Assembly: GCA_033439295.1 (NCBI GenBank)
Contig: JAVTLE010000014.1
Span: 310,001 to 374,000 of the forward strand
Length of the DNA stretch: 64,000 nucleotides
Reading direction: 5' to 3'
Origin: Deuterostichococcus epilithicus
Lineage: Eukaryota; Chlorophyta; Trebouxiophyceae; Prasiolales; Stichococcaceae
The notes under the pieces were generated by a model, which worked only from the letters and a program-made list of their open reading frames with translations, was not told where the DNA came from and did not search any database. Each line of letters opens with the position of its first letter. Position 1 is the stretch's first letter. Of this stretch, positions 10,325 through 22,606 are shown piece by piece. Position numbers and translations under genes: made by a program.

Positions 10325-13300
10325 ATGTTTCCGGCCTCCCTGCTACAACGCCCACTCGGCTTACGCTCATTGACTCGCCTCGCCGGCTCGTCAGTCCGCC
10401 CGGCAGCCCAGCTCAACCACAGCAGACTCTTTGCAGCCGCCTCGCAAGCCTCAGTAGCCGCAGCGTCGCCACGCATGGGTCGCGGCGGCGACGGGCAGGA
10501 GCATGTAGTCAACAGCGCCGGTGTGCCAGAGTCTATAGGCCAGGAGGTACGCTCTGTTGGCCTGCACTCTTCAGCTCGCGTGTTTGGGATCCTCGCAGAA
10601 TTTCGGCGTCCGGGTCGCCCATTGCAATCAGGATATGCACGCATCCTGCCCGTGGTGCGCCGCACGTCCCTGGCGCAGGTGCACCATGGAGGCTGCGAGC
10701 CTTGGAAACAAGCAGCCCTCCCACAGACAAGGGTAATACTACTGCAACATGCAGGTGGAGAAGCCTGTGAGACACAACCCCCGCAGCGACAAGTTTGGTG
10801 TGCAGCGCTTTCACCATGTGGAGTTCTGGACGGCAGACGCCACGGCCAGCGCCAAGAGGTGGGTCGGCAGCGCGTAGGTCATGTTCGTGCCATGACAAGT
10901 TTCAAACCCGTCACACAAATTTTCAGGTGCTTCTTGCAACGTCTGCGCCAGCAGTGGTGCTCCCAGATTCATCTGCTTCATTTGCCTTCATCTGCATCTT
11001 GTTCGATTGCAGCACCTAGACGGCCAAGCAGATGCTTTGCTATGCGGGCCCCTCTGGAGCAGCAACTGCTTGGCATGTCTCTGCAGTCCCATTCCATCAA
11101 CGGCAGTCACGCTGCCAACCCCGCCGCCAGTCAATCCACCGTAGATCACTTGCGGCGACCCCGGTGGCAGCATCTGGAGCAGTGTCGAGTTGACAAGATC
11201 TCTTGACCGGCAGCCGCTGTGTTGATGCAATCAAGACGCATGCCTTATTCCCACCTCGCCGCAGGTTCTCCTGGGGCCTGGGCATGCCGATGGTAGCCAA
11301 GTCCGACCAGTCGACACGAAACTCCACTTTTGCCAGCTACGTGCTGCGCTCCGGGGAGCTGGTCTTTGCGCTAACGGCGCCCTACTCGCGCGCCAATGTC
11401 AAGGGCGGTGCGCCGCCGCCGGTGCCCTGGTTCGACCAGGAAGAGGCGTACAAGTTCCTCAACCAACACGGCCTGGCCGTGCGCGCCATCGGTACGTTTA
11501 TATAAACTCCTGAATTAGCTACTAAAGCTAGCGTGCCATGCCAAATGTTGCCGACGACGTCTGTGTTTGACGTATGCTTCCCTCTTGCGTTGCATCGGAT
11601 CCAGAAGTGGTCAGAATGCCACTTTGCTGTTTTGGGCCCGCTGCCAGTATGACGAACTCAATTGCATTTACGGCACAGTTCTGACGAGGTTCTCAGCTCG
11701 CCATAGTTAGGGCCTGTCTTCTTTGGGCTTGTAAAAAGTGCTTAGTGTGTGAGGGCTCTCTGATATGTGGAAGCTGCGCCCAAGGCGGCCTTCTGGGGTG
11801 GTCATGGTTTCGCTGCGGGCCGTGGCGCGGCCTCCTGAACTTCAAATGCCCAGCTTCTTCCTGCAGATACTCTTTCAATGTGCACCTCCGCTCCTGAGGA
11901 CGTGCGGATGCAACCGCTGTGCTGCTCCACACTCAGTGTGCTCATGTGTGCCGAATCTCCTCCGCCACCTAGGCATCAGGGTCGACGACGCAAGGCAGGC
12001 GTACGAGACCGCCACCGCAAACGGCGCGGAGGGCGTGCTGCCGCCGACGCAGCTGCGGGATGAGAACGGCGGCGGCGCCTCGGTGGTGTCCGAGATCCGC
12101 GCTTACGGGGACTGCGTGCTGCGCTTCGTCAGCGGCGACTACCAGGCGCGCCTTCTATGGGCGGGACAGGGTCTTTTAGGGATTTTCGTTTTGTAGGGAT
12201 TTTTGGACTTTCAGGGAAAGGGTGTTGTGACGCAGCCGGAGGACGCTCAGACGTGGACGGCTGCATGGGGTCATGCGTGGCTGCATTGACAATGGTGTGG
12301 CAGTGGCGGGAGCGTGCATGCCCTCCGCGCACGGTGTGCAGCGCTGTGCCGATGCAGCTGCCTTGTGCAGCTGGGTGCAGCCAGAAGGTACTTTGTCGTT
12401 GCAGCGGAGATCAGGTGACCCGTTCTGCGGAGCAGGACCGCTTGTTGATAAGCCCCGTGGATGCGGTGAGACCTTGCTTGTGATAAGCCCTGTGGATGCG
12501 GTGAGACCTTGCTTGTGTGGGACCTGTGCTTCAGACTCGGACCAGCGTTTAGGTCTTCCAGCATCGCAGTGCCTTGGGGTCGTTCGGTGTTCGACCGGCC
12601 GGCGCACAGACAACACTTGAAAATGCAGCGTGCAGACTGTATCGCGCCCAGGAGGGAAACGCCCCGTCCGCGCTGTCGCCAATGCGCTTCAGCCCCCTTG
12701 TGTCTTTCGCCACAGGGCCCCTACCTGCCGAACTTCGAGGCGGTGGACAGCCGGCAGGAGTCGTACGGGCTGCGACGGCTGGACCACGCGGTCGGCAACG
12801 TGCACAAAATGGCGGAGACCGTGAACTACCTGCGCGCCGCGACGGGGTTCCACCCCTTTGCGGAGTTTACCACCGAGGACGTGGGCACCGTTGACTCGGG
12901 TGAGGGGTCCAGGGTTTTGTGTGGGGTCCCGGCGCCTTTCGGCGGCTGCGCAGGACGAGGGCATGTGCTCGCTTGTAAGCTGTGCAGTCGCCGGCGCAGC
13001 AGTGTCTCACGCACATGTGCGGGCTGGCCTTTCTCTGCCCCATGTACGCCGGCGCTGTAACAGCCGCATGGCGGCGGCATGGTCTGCATAGTGACGGCTG
13101 GTTAGTTTCGCGCAGGCCTGTACCAGTCAGGCCTGTACAAGCGCTGGCCAGCTGGTCACCTGCTGCGCCGTTCAATTCACCCACAGTCCTGCCGCGCGGA
13201 TCATGTCGCACGAGCTGCTGCCAGCCTGCCAAACTCCTCCGTGGGTTGCTTGAAGATGAAGGCTCGCCGTTGGATGCGTGCGCAGGGCTGAACAGCCAGG

Positions 13301-14818
13301 TGCTGGCCAGCAACAACGAGATGGTCATCCTGCCCGTCAACGAGCCCACCTTCGGCACGCCGCGCAAGAGCCAGATCCAGACGTACCTGGAACAAAACGA
13401 GGTGCGCAAAAGCGACTGGATTGGCAGTAGAGTCCAGAAGCAGACAACATGTGACCAAGGGAACTCGAGTCTGTTGCTGTCAGTGTCTGTTGCTGCTAAC
13501 GCAGTTGCATTGATCATTTGCTGGAAGTCATTGCTTTGGACATCAAGTTGCGGACCTGTCAACCTCAGTCCATGCTGCTACCATGCAGGGCCCGGGGCTG
13601 CAGCACCTGGCGCTCAAAACGGACGACATCGTGGCGACGCTGCGGAAGATGCGGCGCGTGTCCGATTGCGGCGGCTTCGACTTCATGCCGCCGCTGGACA
13701 AAGCCTACTACGAGTCCGTCCCCTCCCGTCCAAGATGCCTGCACATCTGATGCAGCGTCCCGTAACAATGCACTATTTAAAGGCCTGGCTGTCTCCAGCA
13801 GGGTGCACGCGTCGATGTTATGGAGCGTCGTGGACTCGCTCATTTTTCGTGATTCAAAGGTAGGCAGCGGGCACCGCCCTGACAGAGAGGTGCAACCCGA
13901 CGCAATGCAGGAAGCTGCCGTCCAAGATTGGGGACGCGCTGACGCCGCAGCAGTACAAGGATATCGAGCAGCTGGGCATCCTGGCCGACAAAGACGACCA
14001 GGTGCTTCCTGCTTCCTTCCCTCCTCGCTTGCGTTCCTGGGTCTGCATATAGTGCGCCGCGGTGGCTGTTCCTCGGCAAGACAATGAGTGCGGTGGCTGC
14101 GCCTGGTGGTTGGTGCGCTGGTGCAGGATGGTGTCGCAACAGAATAATCTCCAGCATCTCCTCGTTCCTGGCAGTGACCAGCTTCCCTGCTGCAGGGCAT
14201 CCTACTGCAGATATTCAGCAAGCCGCTGTCAGACCGGCCAACAGTCTTCATCGAGATCATCCAGCGCATCGGCTGCGAGCATGAGGTGCACCTCTAATTC
14301 GTCCTTGTGCTTTTGATGCTGTTGTTGTCTTTGCGACTGTCACAGGTGCTTGATGGCGGCCGCTCAGCATGCTGTAAGACACCGTGCCGCTGCTCGATGC
14401 TCCATCACCACAGTCTATTGCCGCCGCCGGGTGAGTGCCACTCAGAGAGTCTGCTCAACATGAAATTCCGGTTTGCGTGGTTAGGTGACGGGCCCCGATG
14501 GCCAGACGCGCATAGAGCAGGCGGGCGGCTGCGGCGGATTCGGCAAGGGCAACTTCACGGCACTTTTCAAGTCCATCGAGGTAAGTCCTCGTGCCAAACT
14601 GTTCAGGGTGTGCGTGTAGGTAATGTGCCTCCGTCAGGTAGTCAAGTGTTTCAGGGCTTTACAATGCGCACCCTTCGCCTGGGACGAAAGTTGAAGCGCG
14701 AAGGGTGCGCATTGTAGAGCAATACGCTGTGTAAGCATGGTCGGACGGTCGAATGCATCTGTCTGACACGTTGGCGCTGTGTTGTCTGCAGGACTATGAG
14801 AAGACGCTGGACATCTGA
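10325..14818 (+). CDS. HPPD: 4-hydroxyphenylpyruvate dioxygenase
   Basis: Converts 4-hydroxyphenylpyruvate to homogentisate, the precursor of tocopherols and plastoquinone. Eleven exons (10325-10546, 10755-10858, 11265-11491, 11973-12145, 12716-12899, 13286-13401, 13589-13713, 13911-14001, 14196-14285, 14485-14580, 14792-14818) join in phase into 484 residues. The three iron ligands are visible in [20 protein letters not shown] and FIEIIQRIG. The family C-terminus [11 protein letters not shown]...[14 protein letters not shown] is present. The first 50 or so residues are Arg/Ser/Ala-rich with almost no acids, like an organelle targeting peptide. Intron 4 needs a GC donor at 12146. Exon 7 ends at GA|GTCCGT, the only choice that keeps frame. 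The exact start is uncertain (an in-frame ATG also occurs at 10475). Confidence 0.95.
12446..12515 (+). repeat. Two 35-bp tandem units in HPPD intron 4
   Basis: Units 12446-12480 and 12481-12515 differ at a single base. Each contains a donor-like gcg|gtgaga, so the repeat duplicates a cryptic 5' splice site inside the intron. Confidence 0.85.
14660..14716. repeat. Perfect 19-bp inverted repeat in HPPD intron 10
   Basis: Left arm 14660-14678 and right arm 14698-14716 are exact reverse complements, separated by 19 bases. The intron transcript can fold into a strong hairpin about 75 bases before the last exon. No flanking target duplication was recognised. Confidence 0.85.
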
Positions 14819-16405
14819 GAGCGCGAGCAGTGTGAGCGGCGCAGAGCGAGATTACGGCCTCGAGACCAGTGCACGAGCTTGTGTGTGAGACACCGATGAG
14901 TGGGTCTGCACATCCGTCTATCACCTCGATTAGTTCCTGATGAGTGAAGATGCCATCAGATGATTCTTCCTATCATGTCTCTTCTGCTGGGGGCACTGCG
15001 AACGTATGCTTGACTAACCGTGGGGTGCATTTTGTACTGAAAACAAACTGCTGCGCATCTTGCTGTTTCGAGGCCTAGATACTCTGGTGCACTCCACCGC
15101 ACGCAAGCACCATGACGATGGTGTATAATGCCAGACTGGCGTACGGTAGCGCCCCTAGCAGTGCAATTAAGATTGCACCATCTACTGGTCCGGAATCAGT
15201 TGCGCTTCCGTCTGCATTATACGTGAAAACTTCGCTGTCCGTCCGATCTGTCTATCCTCTCGCTCTCACAGCTATCCTGCAACCATTTAGGAGTGATGCC
15301 GCGCGCGCCGTTCAGAATGGAGCTATACCTCCAAAACTTTTCACCATCAATCTGTTCAGTCTAACCATACAGGACTAATAGGCACGGCCCCGCCTGACTA
15401 TGGTGCTCGCTAGATTTCGTTCACGCTGCAAGTTCGCAGACTACAGCAGTGCGTCATGTACTGCCAGTGTGTGCCATGCTGGGTGCAAGCCTGCCAGTGC
15501 AGCGGTCTTTCAAGGCAGCAGATGAGCATCAGTCATGCACAGTGGCCATGCACGCGGTTCACTTGCCTGCTTGAGGCTGTTCATCGCAACGCCATTCCAG
15601 CCATGGGGTCCCCCAGCGAATCACCCGCTGTGTGCCTGGAGGACCGTCCTGATGCAAACTTGATCCATGTGGCATCAGACTTCGTTCCCTGGTGGAATTA
15701 TGCATCTTGCATACTGCAAAGCGAGTGCAGCCACCAGGACACCTTCAACTGCGTGGCGCTGGCACAGATCTGAAACACAATGGCCGTATGCGTTCCCAGC
15801 TCGCCCCATGTCTTGATGATGTGCAAGGGTTGGTCTGCTGCACCAGATATGACTGCCAGACGCTGCCGTTCCCCCACGCTGGTCAGATGACCACGGGGCC
15901 CGGCCGGAATCACCAGTGGCACGGGACCTCGGTGGTCTGGCGCCTGCATGATGATGAGCGCTTCCGAGCCTTCGAGCTTCGGCAAACTCAGCGCGCACAC
16001 GAAGATCGAAGCACCCATTCTCATCTAGCAGCAGCGTGATCGTCTGGCTGCCCAGCAAAATGCGCGGTCCTGTACGGCTTCCCGTTTGCAAACATCATAC
16101 CTGCGACTGTCCCCCAGAGTGCAAGCAGGCTCAGTTTGGTAACAACCTCCGATTGCGTGCACAAGCGACCAGTCAGTCAATGAATCAGCTCGATGGCAGT
16201 GATACAAGAGACTACGGTTGAGACGTTGCCTTCGCGTGAATTTGGCTGGAGTGTCGTAAAGTTTCAAACTCGCAACCCGTTAGGGTTTTAAGGGGTTGGG
16301 CACAGAAACCCCCGGCCGGTCAAGCAATTGACGAGCGTTTGCATCCAGAAACGAAAGGGTCTGTGTGCATTGATTTCAAAGGGTCTGTAGTGCTCTTGTA
16401 TTGCA
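14819..16405. other. Intergenic region, no confident gene
   Basis: About 1.6 kb between HPPD and the TPR/CS gene. It contains a less GC-rich patch near 15000-15380 with an 88-residue open frame (15112-15378) lacking family resemblance. Around 16270-16310 there is a TTTAGGG-like fragment (gttagggttttaagggg). Confidence 0.4.
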
Positions 16406-19400
16406 ATGGCAATGCAAGCGGTGCTGAAAGCGATTGAGAAAGCCAAGCGTCACGAGACTCGGGGCCTCCAAGACTCGGTGTCGCACCTTATGTAGCGAGC
16501 CCCTCATTGCCCTCCTCGTCCTGCAACGGACAGCTGTCATATCCTACGGCTCGCATGGTCCAGGCAGCGAGCCCGGGGCTCAGGTAAAGTCTGCTTGGGG
16601 GCGCTCGAATGCCATGCACAGCGTAGTAGTCAGCTCACCATCCTGCACTGGAGATGTCAGTAGCCCAGTGTTTTGTGCTAACGGTGCAGCCTGATACGCT
16701 TGGAACATCTCAAGAAGCGAGGAGATGCAGCGCTGAAGGAGGGCGATCTTCGGGTCGCCTGGAGCAGGTCTGCTTGCCGCAGTGACACGCTGGCCCTAGG
16801 GCTGCATCACAAGTCTCCTTTCACCATCATCAGGTTCTTCAAGATCAGTCCCATGCTGCCGGCCGCGCAGCTGCTGCAGGCCGTCACAGGGGTTTCATAC
16901 TGCCGCTGCCGTCAGTCGGCCCCAACCCCAGGGCCCAAACCCCAAATGTTGCAAGCGGTGGCATGATGCTGCAGCGACCAAGCTTTCGATACAGACAGCG
17001 CAGTCCTTTCAAGAGGCTTCTGAAAGTCTGCAAGTGTACAGATCCATGTGTTGGTGCACCGCAGCTACACAGCGGCGCTGGCCGCGGCGCCGAACCTCCA
17101 TCCCGCCTGCCCCCGCATCCTGGCCAACCGCGCGTTGGCGTACACGAAGGCCGGCCGCTTCGAGGATGCGCTGCGCGATGCGGACGCGGCAGCGGCAGCG
17201 GCACCGGCCTGGGACAAGAGCCACTGGCGGCGCGGCGGCGCGCTTGCGGGCCTGAAGCGGGCGCCGGCCGCCGTCGATGCATACCACCGTGCCTGGCAGC
17301 TCAGCAAGGGTGAGCAGCTGCGCAAGGATCGTCCGACCAAGTCATATGTGCTGCGGTGTGTGTGCTCGGAGCCTACAACAGGCGCGAGGCGGCGTTGCAG
17401 CTTGCAGAGCACCGTTGGTGTGCACATTTTGACAGCTGTTTCGAAGGGGGCGCAAACAGCAGGCGAAAGAGGCCTTCTCATGACAAGGTGAAGTACTGCG
17501 AAGCTCATGTGCAGGATGTACAATCCGAATCATGTCCAATGAGGCGGTGGCTCTTCCCACCTGCGCAGGCGACGCCGCGTGCCAAAAGGCGGTGTGGACA
17601 CAGGTGCAGCGCCTCATGCGCGAGCAGCTGGCCGATGGCATCATTGCGCTGCTGCACCGGCTGGAGCAGGAGGTGCGACCGCCGCGGTGTTGCCCAGGGC
17701 CGCGCATCGCCTGCTGCACCTGACTGCCCCTTGGCCCTCGAACATAAATCAGCACAGGGCTTATGTTTTGGCGCTGGAGCTGCCGGTGACAGGCGCGCCA
17801 TCTGAGCTACAGCAGCTGGATATGCGGACACTGCTGCACTGCTCCCTTGCCAAAGCAGTCTCGCAAAGCACAGCGCCATGTCTGAACGTAGTGAAGCAAG
17901 ACTAACATATGCAACTGTGTCTGCTGCCACTGCAGGGTGTCATCGCTGCTGCCGAGGAAGAGGAGGTTTTGCCAGGGGAGCAGCGCGAGGCCTGGTTCAC
18001 GATCCTGCGCGCCGCTCACAAGGGCGCGCCGCGCCCCGGCCCCTTCTATGGCAGGTGCGGCCTGGCGACAAAGCGGATCACGGTTTCCGGCAGATGTGAG
18101 TCCCCACCCTGCTGCACGTCTGCAGTCGTTCTGATCCGGTACAGGGGTGGCAGGTGTCAAGCACATTGCTTACCCCCCGCAAGCTCACATCGTGACCATG
18201 CCCAGGGCAGGCAGCCTCTGACGAGCCCATCACGAGGTGACATGCGACATCGACCTGATCTGCGGCCGGGCAGGTACAACAGATGGCTGCTGCACGGCCT
18301 GACGCCGGCCGAGGCGTACAGCCAGCGGGCGGCGGCGCACAACGCGGCAAAGGCGTTCCTGCAGGGCCGGGCGGATGCCGCCGCGGCCCTGCGGCTGCTG
18401 CGGGCGCGCAGGGACACGGCTCCAATGGTGATTTGGGTGATTTTGACACTACAGCAACCCGGTGCCCTGCTGTCTAGAAAGGAGGTGCTGCAGGGGGCGC
18501 TGTGCGACGCTATGGCAACTGCATGGCCGATCGTGCAGGGCAGGCAACGCTTGCGGTGTGCTGTCATGCCCGCTGAGCGGGAGAGCGAATCTGAGGAGCG
18601 TTGCGCCTGAGTCGGATCCAGTCTGTGCACTCATACGTCCATGCTGCAATATGAGGCGGACGAGCAGGGCCACCAGCAGAGCGTGGCGGTCGCTGAGCTG
18701 CACCTGGGCCTGGCGCTGGCGGCGGAGCCGGAGCATGCGGACCGTGACGCCTATGGCGCTGCCAAGGTGCGACGATGCAATCGTCTTTGGAACTTCGTTC
18801 AAGGCATGAAGCAGCTCTCCGAGATGGCAGGGGTCGCGGCGACAGGTTACTCAGGGGCCTCGCCCTGTGACCATAGGTTTGCAGTGTTGTGCCCGCCGCC
18901 GCATAGCACCCATCACGGCCGCGGGATGAAGCAACCGAGCAGGTGCACTGGGACCTCGATGCTGGCTGTGCAGGCGTTTATGCGGGGGCTGGAGGCGGAA
19001 CCAGACAACGCTGAGCTTCGGGGCGCCCTGGAGGATGTCAGCAGGACGCTGACCCTGGAACAGATCTCGCAGGCAAGCCAAAACCCCGCCAGCATCGCCC
19101 CTTGTACTGTGCTGTCAGAAAGCTTGCATTGGCCACAATCATCCGACTGCAGTCGCCCGTTAAGGTGCAATTGCACACCCTACATGGCCATGCAGGTCGA
19201 TGTCGTGTTTCAATCTGCTGCAGAAGGTGCTGCGGGCCTAACCACCGCACCAGTGATGCCGCAGGCATACCTCATGCTGGAGGTCATCCTCGCATGCTTA
19301 CTTCCTTCACAGCTGTGCAGGCTCGGGAGGAGCTGCTGCTCAGTGGCTGTGTCTCCTCCGGTGGTGCTGGCTCGCCTGAAAATGGGGGGGGTGCATACAG

Positions 19401-22400
19401 GCTGGAAATCTCACTCAGCTTCCCAGAGGTATAGAACGTTCACTTCCCACTCGCTTCTGGCACACCCCTGTCGCAGACACATCAGGCAGTCGCTACCTGA
19501 TAGCCGCCGTGGCCGCCTAGATATGGCACTCTGGAAGGACTGCTTGCGCTTTGCTTTGTGCCGGAGCACCACCATGCACTGCCTCTAAGTACAAGGCACG
19601 CATATTGCTTGTGTCACGATGGCTGGCTGGGATGCCTGAACTTGCAGGCCGCTCCAAGCGCCTTCACTCACGAGGCGCGACAACTGCTGCGGACCAGCCT
19701 CGCCGCAGCGGCAGGCGTGCAGCTGCCGGCAGTTACCCTCGAGCGAATACTGGGCAGCGGCAATTGTGGGCAGCCGGGGCTGACGGTCGAACTGCACGTG
19801 CGGCTGCGTGGGAACAGGGCAGCCGGGGAACGGCTAATTGCAAGCCTGCAGGTATGGATGAGCGGCGAAGCAGCTCTTGAAAAAGACGCCTGTAGGAGAC
19901 AAGGTTCTTGTCATGCCACGTCTCGGTGCGACCTACCATGCTCATGGGCAACGCACCTGCCTTCTAAAATTTGGCCTACCTGCATCCTGGCGAACCAAGG
20001 CGGCTGAAGGTCCCCTTCTGCTGGCTCGCTGCTGTGCATTCGAGCCTATACAACTTTTGTCACTGCTCGGCGCCGATTAGGATGACTTAGCAGGAGCGAC
20101 AGGCGGCACCGCAATGGCGACGGTGCTGGGCAGCAAACCTGATGCTGCGGGGCTGCGCACACGGATGGTCGACCTGGCGGCTGCTGCAGAGGCTAAGCGG
20201 CAGGTAGAAGCAGATGCTTGCCTGGCGGCGGATGCAGACTGCTCGGCTGTAGAACAGGCAGACCGGCGGCTTGTCCAGGTGTGAGATCACCATGGACGGA
20301 GGCGCTGACAAGTCCTCAAGCTTAAGGATCACCTGCACCATGTCGGGCTTGTATGCTGGGGACAGTGTTTTCAGACGTGCTGCACAACTGCGTACGCCCT
20401 AGGATTCTCCACATGCCAGCAGAAGCTGCCCTCCTCACGCACTCCTCATGTGTCGCACGCTGATGCCTGCTGTTGCATTCGCATGCATCCCAGCACATTC
20501 TGACACACATCAAACCTGCTGCAACTTACCAATAATGTCATGTTGCTTCGCACAGAGGCCGCGGCCGAAGCTGGAGCTGGCTCTGCCCTACGCTGCCTAC
20601 AGGTTGACCCGCGCTGACGGCGCCCCACTGGAGCGCACTGACAAGCACCCTTTTTGCATGTCCAGGCAAGTTTGCGAGCAGCTGTCGATCCTCCTCACGG
20701 CCTGTGGTAACCACGCAAGCGGGAGCGGTGTGCGCCGCTGAGGCTGCAGCCGGTCTGCACAGCTGGACCGCCCTGGTAGGCAGCAGTGCATCATGCATGT
20801 CGAGTCGGTGAGTACTGACGGACCGGTACTGCTGCAGGGTGTACTACGACGCGGCGGAGCGGCCAGAGGAGATCTGGGCAGAGACTTCCAACGGCGCTTG
20901 CCGCTGGCGGCAGACCGGCTCCGAGGTCAAGATCATCGCCCTCGAGGTGAGCAGACGAAATATTATGCATTCTGCAGGTAACCCCTGCAAGGGGCCTGCC
21001 TGGCAACCCTCCTTCGCCTGTGCCGCGTCACGAGCTCCGCACCATCCAATGGCGAATGCCAGAAGCAGCCTGATGCTGGCTGATGTGAGCATGATGCCGC
21101 AACGCAGGTTCCTGCGGATCTGCCACCGCGCGACCTGCATGTGACCATGGACCCCTACATCCTGAGAGGTGCACGCTCTGTTATCCGTATGCTACTTGCA
21201 AGTGCTGCCAGACAACATCCCTGCCAAAGTTCCTCAGGCGCATGTCCGGCGTGAGGTCGAGCTACGACGCGGGGCCTGCCGGCTCGTGCCAGGCCGGCGC
21301 CAGGCCTGCGAGTGCGGGCCCACGACCCACGCCAGCGCGTCTCGTATCGTGCGCAAGGCTGCCTGGGGCCCCTACTGGCCTGACATTCCCTGATCACAAG
21401 CTACTCCCAGATTATGCTTCACCAGTTCGCATCCTGGCTGCTTGACCTGCGCTAATACTGTCCGCCTGCTGTCTCCATAGTCGAAAACAGGCAGACAGGG
21501 CAGGTGTACCTTGCGGGCGAGCTGGAGCGCGGCATCGTGCCGGCGCAGAGCGTGTGGATGCACGGCGGCGGCGCCGGCGAGGACGGCTGTCTGCTCCTGC
21601 TGCAGAAGATGAACCTGGAGCTGCTGAGAAGGTGCTTTCGTGCCTGCTGAACGTGAACGAAGGGCTCCAACAGGAAAGTGCTGTTGCAGCAGGACGACAT
21701 GCACGCATTGCAGCTGCACAGATGTTGCAATCAGGTCATGCATGGCCAATCGAGCCGGAGGCGCCATATCTGCTCCTTGTGCCTCCTGCGCTTCAATTGG
21801 AGATACGCATGGCCTGCTCCTCGGCTGCGCAGGCACTGGATGCATTCAGAGATGTGGTGGCCGCGCCTTTTCGCTGGCGGCCCCGCAGTGGAATGGGACG
21901 ACTATGAGAAAGACTACAGCGACTTACCGCGGCCGGTGCTGGCTGTTCACCAGGTGATGACTCCGCTTGTGGCTTGGACATCACAATGCAACGCAATGTT
22001 GTGGAAAGGGTGCCGACGTCTCCCTTGAAATGGTAGCAGGGCTCTGGCGCGCTTGCGCTGTCAAGCAATGCAGCAAAGGACAAGGAGCCAGTGTGCTGCC
22101 GTAGACCTGATGCAGTTGCATGGCGCATCATGTCCCCGTGCACGGTACCGCGCTGCTGAAGGCGATGTTGACAGGCCTCTGCCTAAGGGTGACGTTCAGG
22201 GTCTTTGCAACAGCCTGCCGGACTAGAACTATACAAGTGCCGACGCTGATGATGCAGGCAGCAGAGGCGCTGCGAGATGTCGACCGGCAGCTGGAAGCGG
22301 GAGAGAAAAGCCGCCGGGAACGCCTTCAGGTGATCAACATTCTGCTGAAGACACTCTGGCCATGAACGAAACGCAACATTACACATACACCATGATGTTG

Positions 22401-22606
22401 TTGTGGTGCATCCTCGCCGGAACGAGACTTTATGGCAATACAATCTGCCGGCTGCTTGTTCTTTGGTGCAACCTGCGCAGAGCACCATCAACATAAGAGT
22501 GGTTCTGCAGGAAGCGGATGATCTGAGAAGGCGCACAAGGCAGGAGAGGCTGCGGCAGCTGCGCGCCGCGGCTGCAAAGCCTTGGGCTGGTCTGCCCGGC
22601 AACTGA
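16406..22606 (+). CDS. TPR protein with a C-terminal NudC-type CS domain
   Basis: Eighteen exons join in phase to 740 residues: 16406-16479, 16690-16753, 17042-17309, 17569-17672, 17936-18054, 18274-18427, 18656-18766, 18974-19072, 19321-19428, 19648-19851, 20081-20278, 20556-20665, 20838-20946, 21108-21168, 21481-21631, 21833-21953, 22258-22329, 22511-22606. The N-terminal part has TPR-like helices (LANRALAYTKAGRFEDALRD). The middle (about 320-500) is Ala-rich and unassigned. A CS domain follows (CRWRQTGSEVKIIALEVP to LLLLQKMNLELLRR) with the NudC-style WWPRLF and DYEKDYSDLP tail, then a charged coiled coil. CS/TPR proteins act as Hsp90-type co-chaperones; that role is inference. Introns 8 and 12 need GC donors (19073 and 20666). 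Exon 12 has an alternative GT donor at 20603 in the same phase. Confidence 0.8.

Noticed and set aside
13726-13942. HPPD intron 7 flanked by a short direct repeat (ccgtccaagat at both ends)
   Set aside because: The two copies are in different frames relative to the protein and the frame-keeping donor lies upstream of the first copy, so it is not a clean splice-site duplication.
15112-15378. 88-residue open frame in a less GC-rich stretch
   Set aside because: No family resemblance, no supporting splice structure, lies in a long intergenic region; probably chance.
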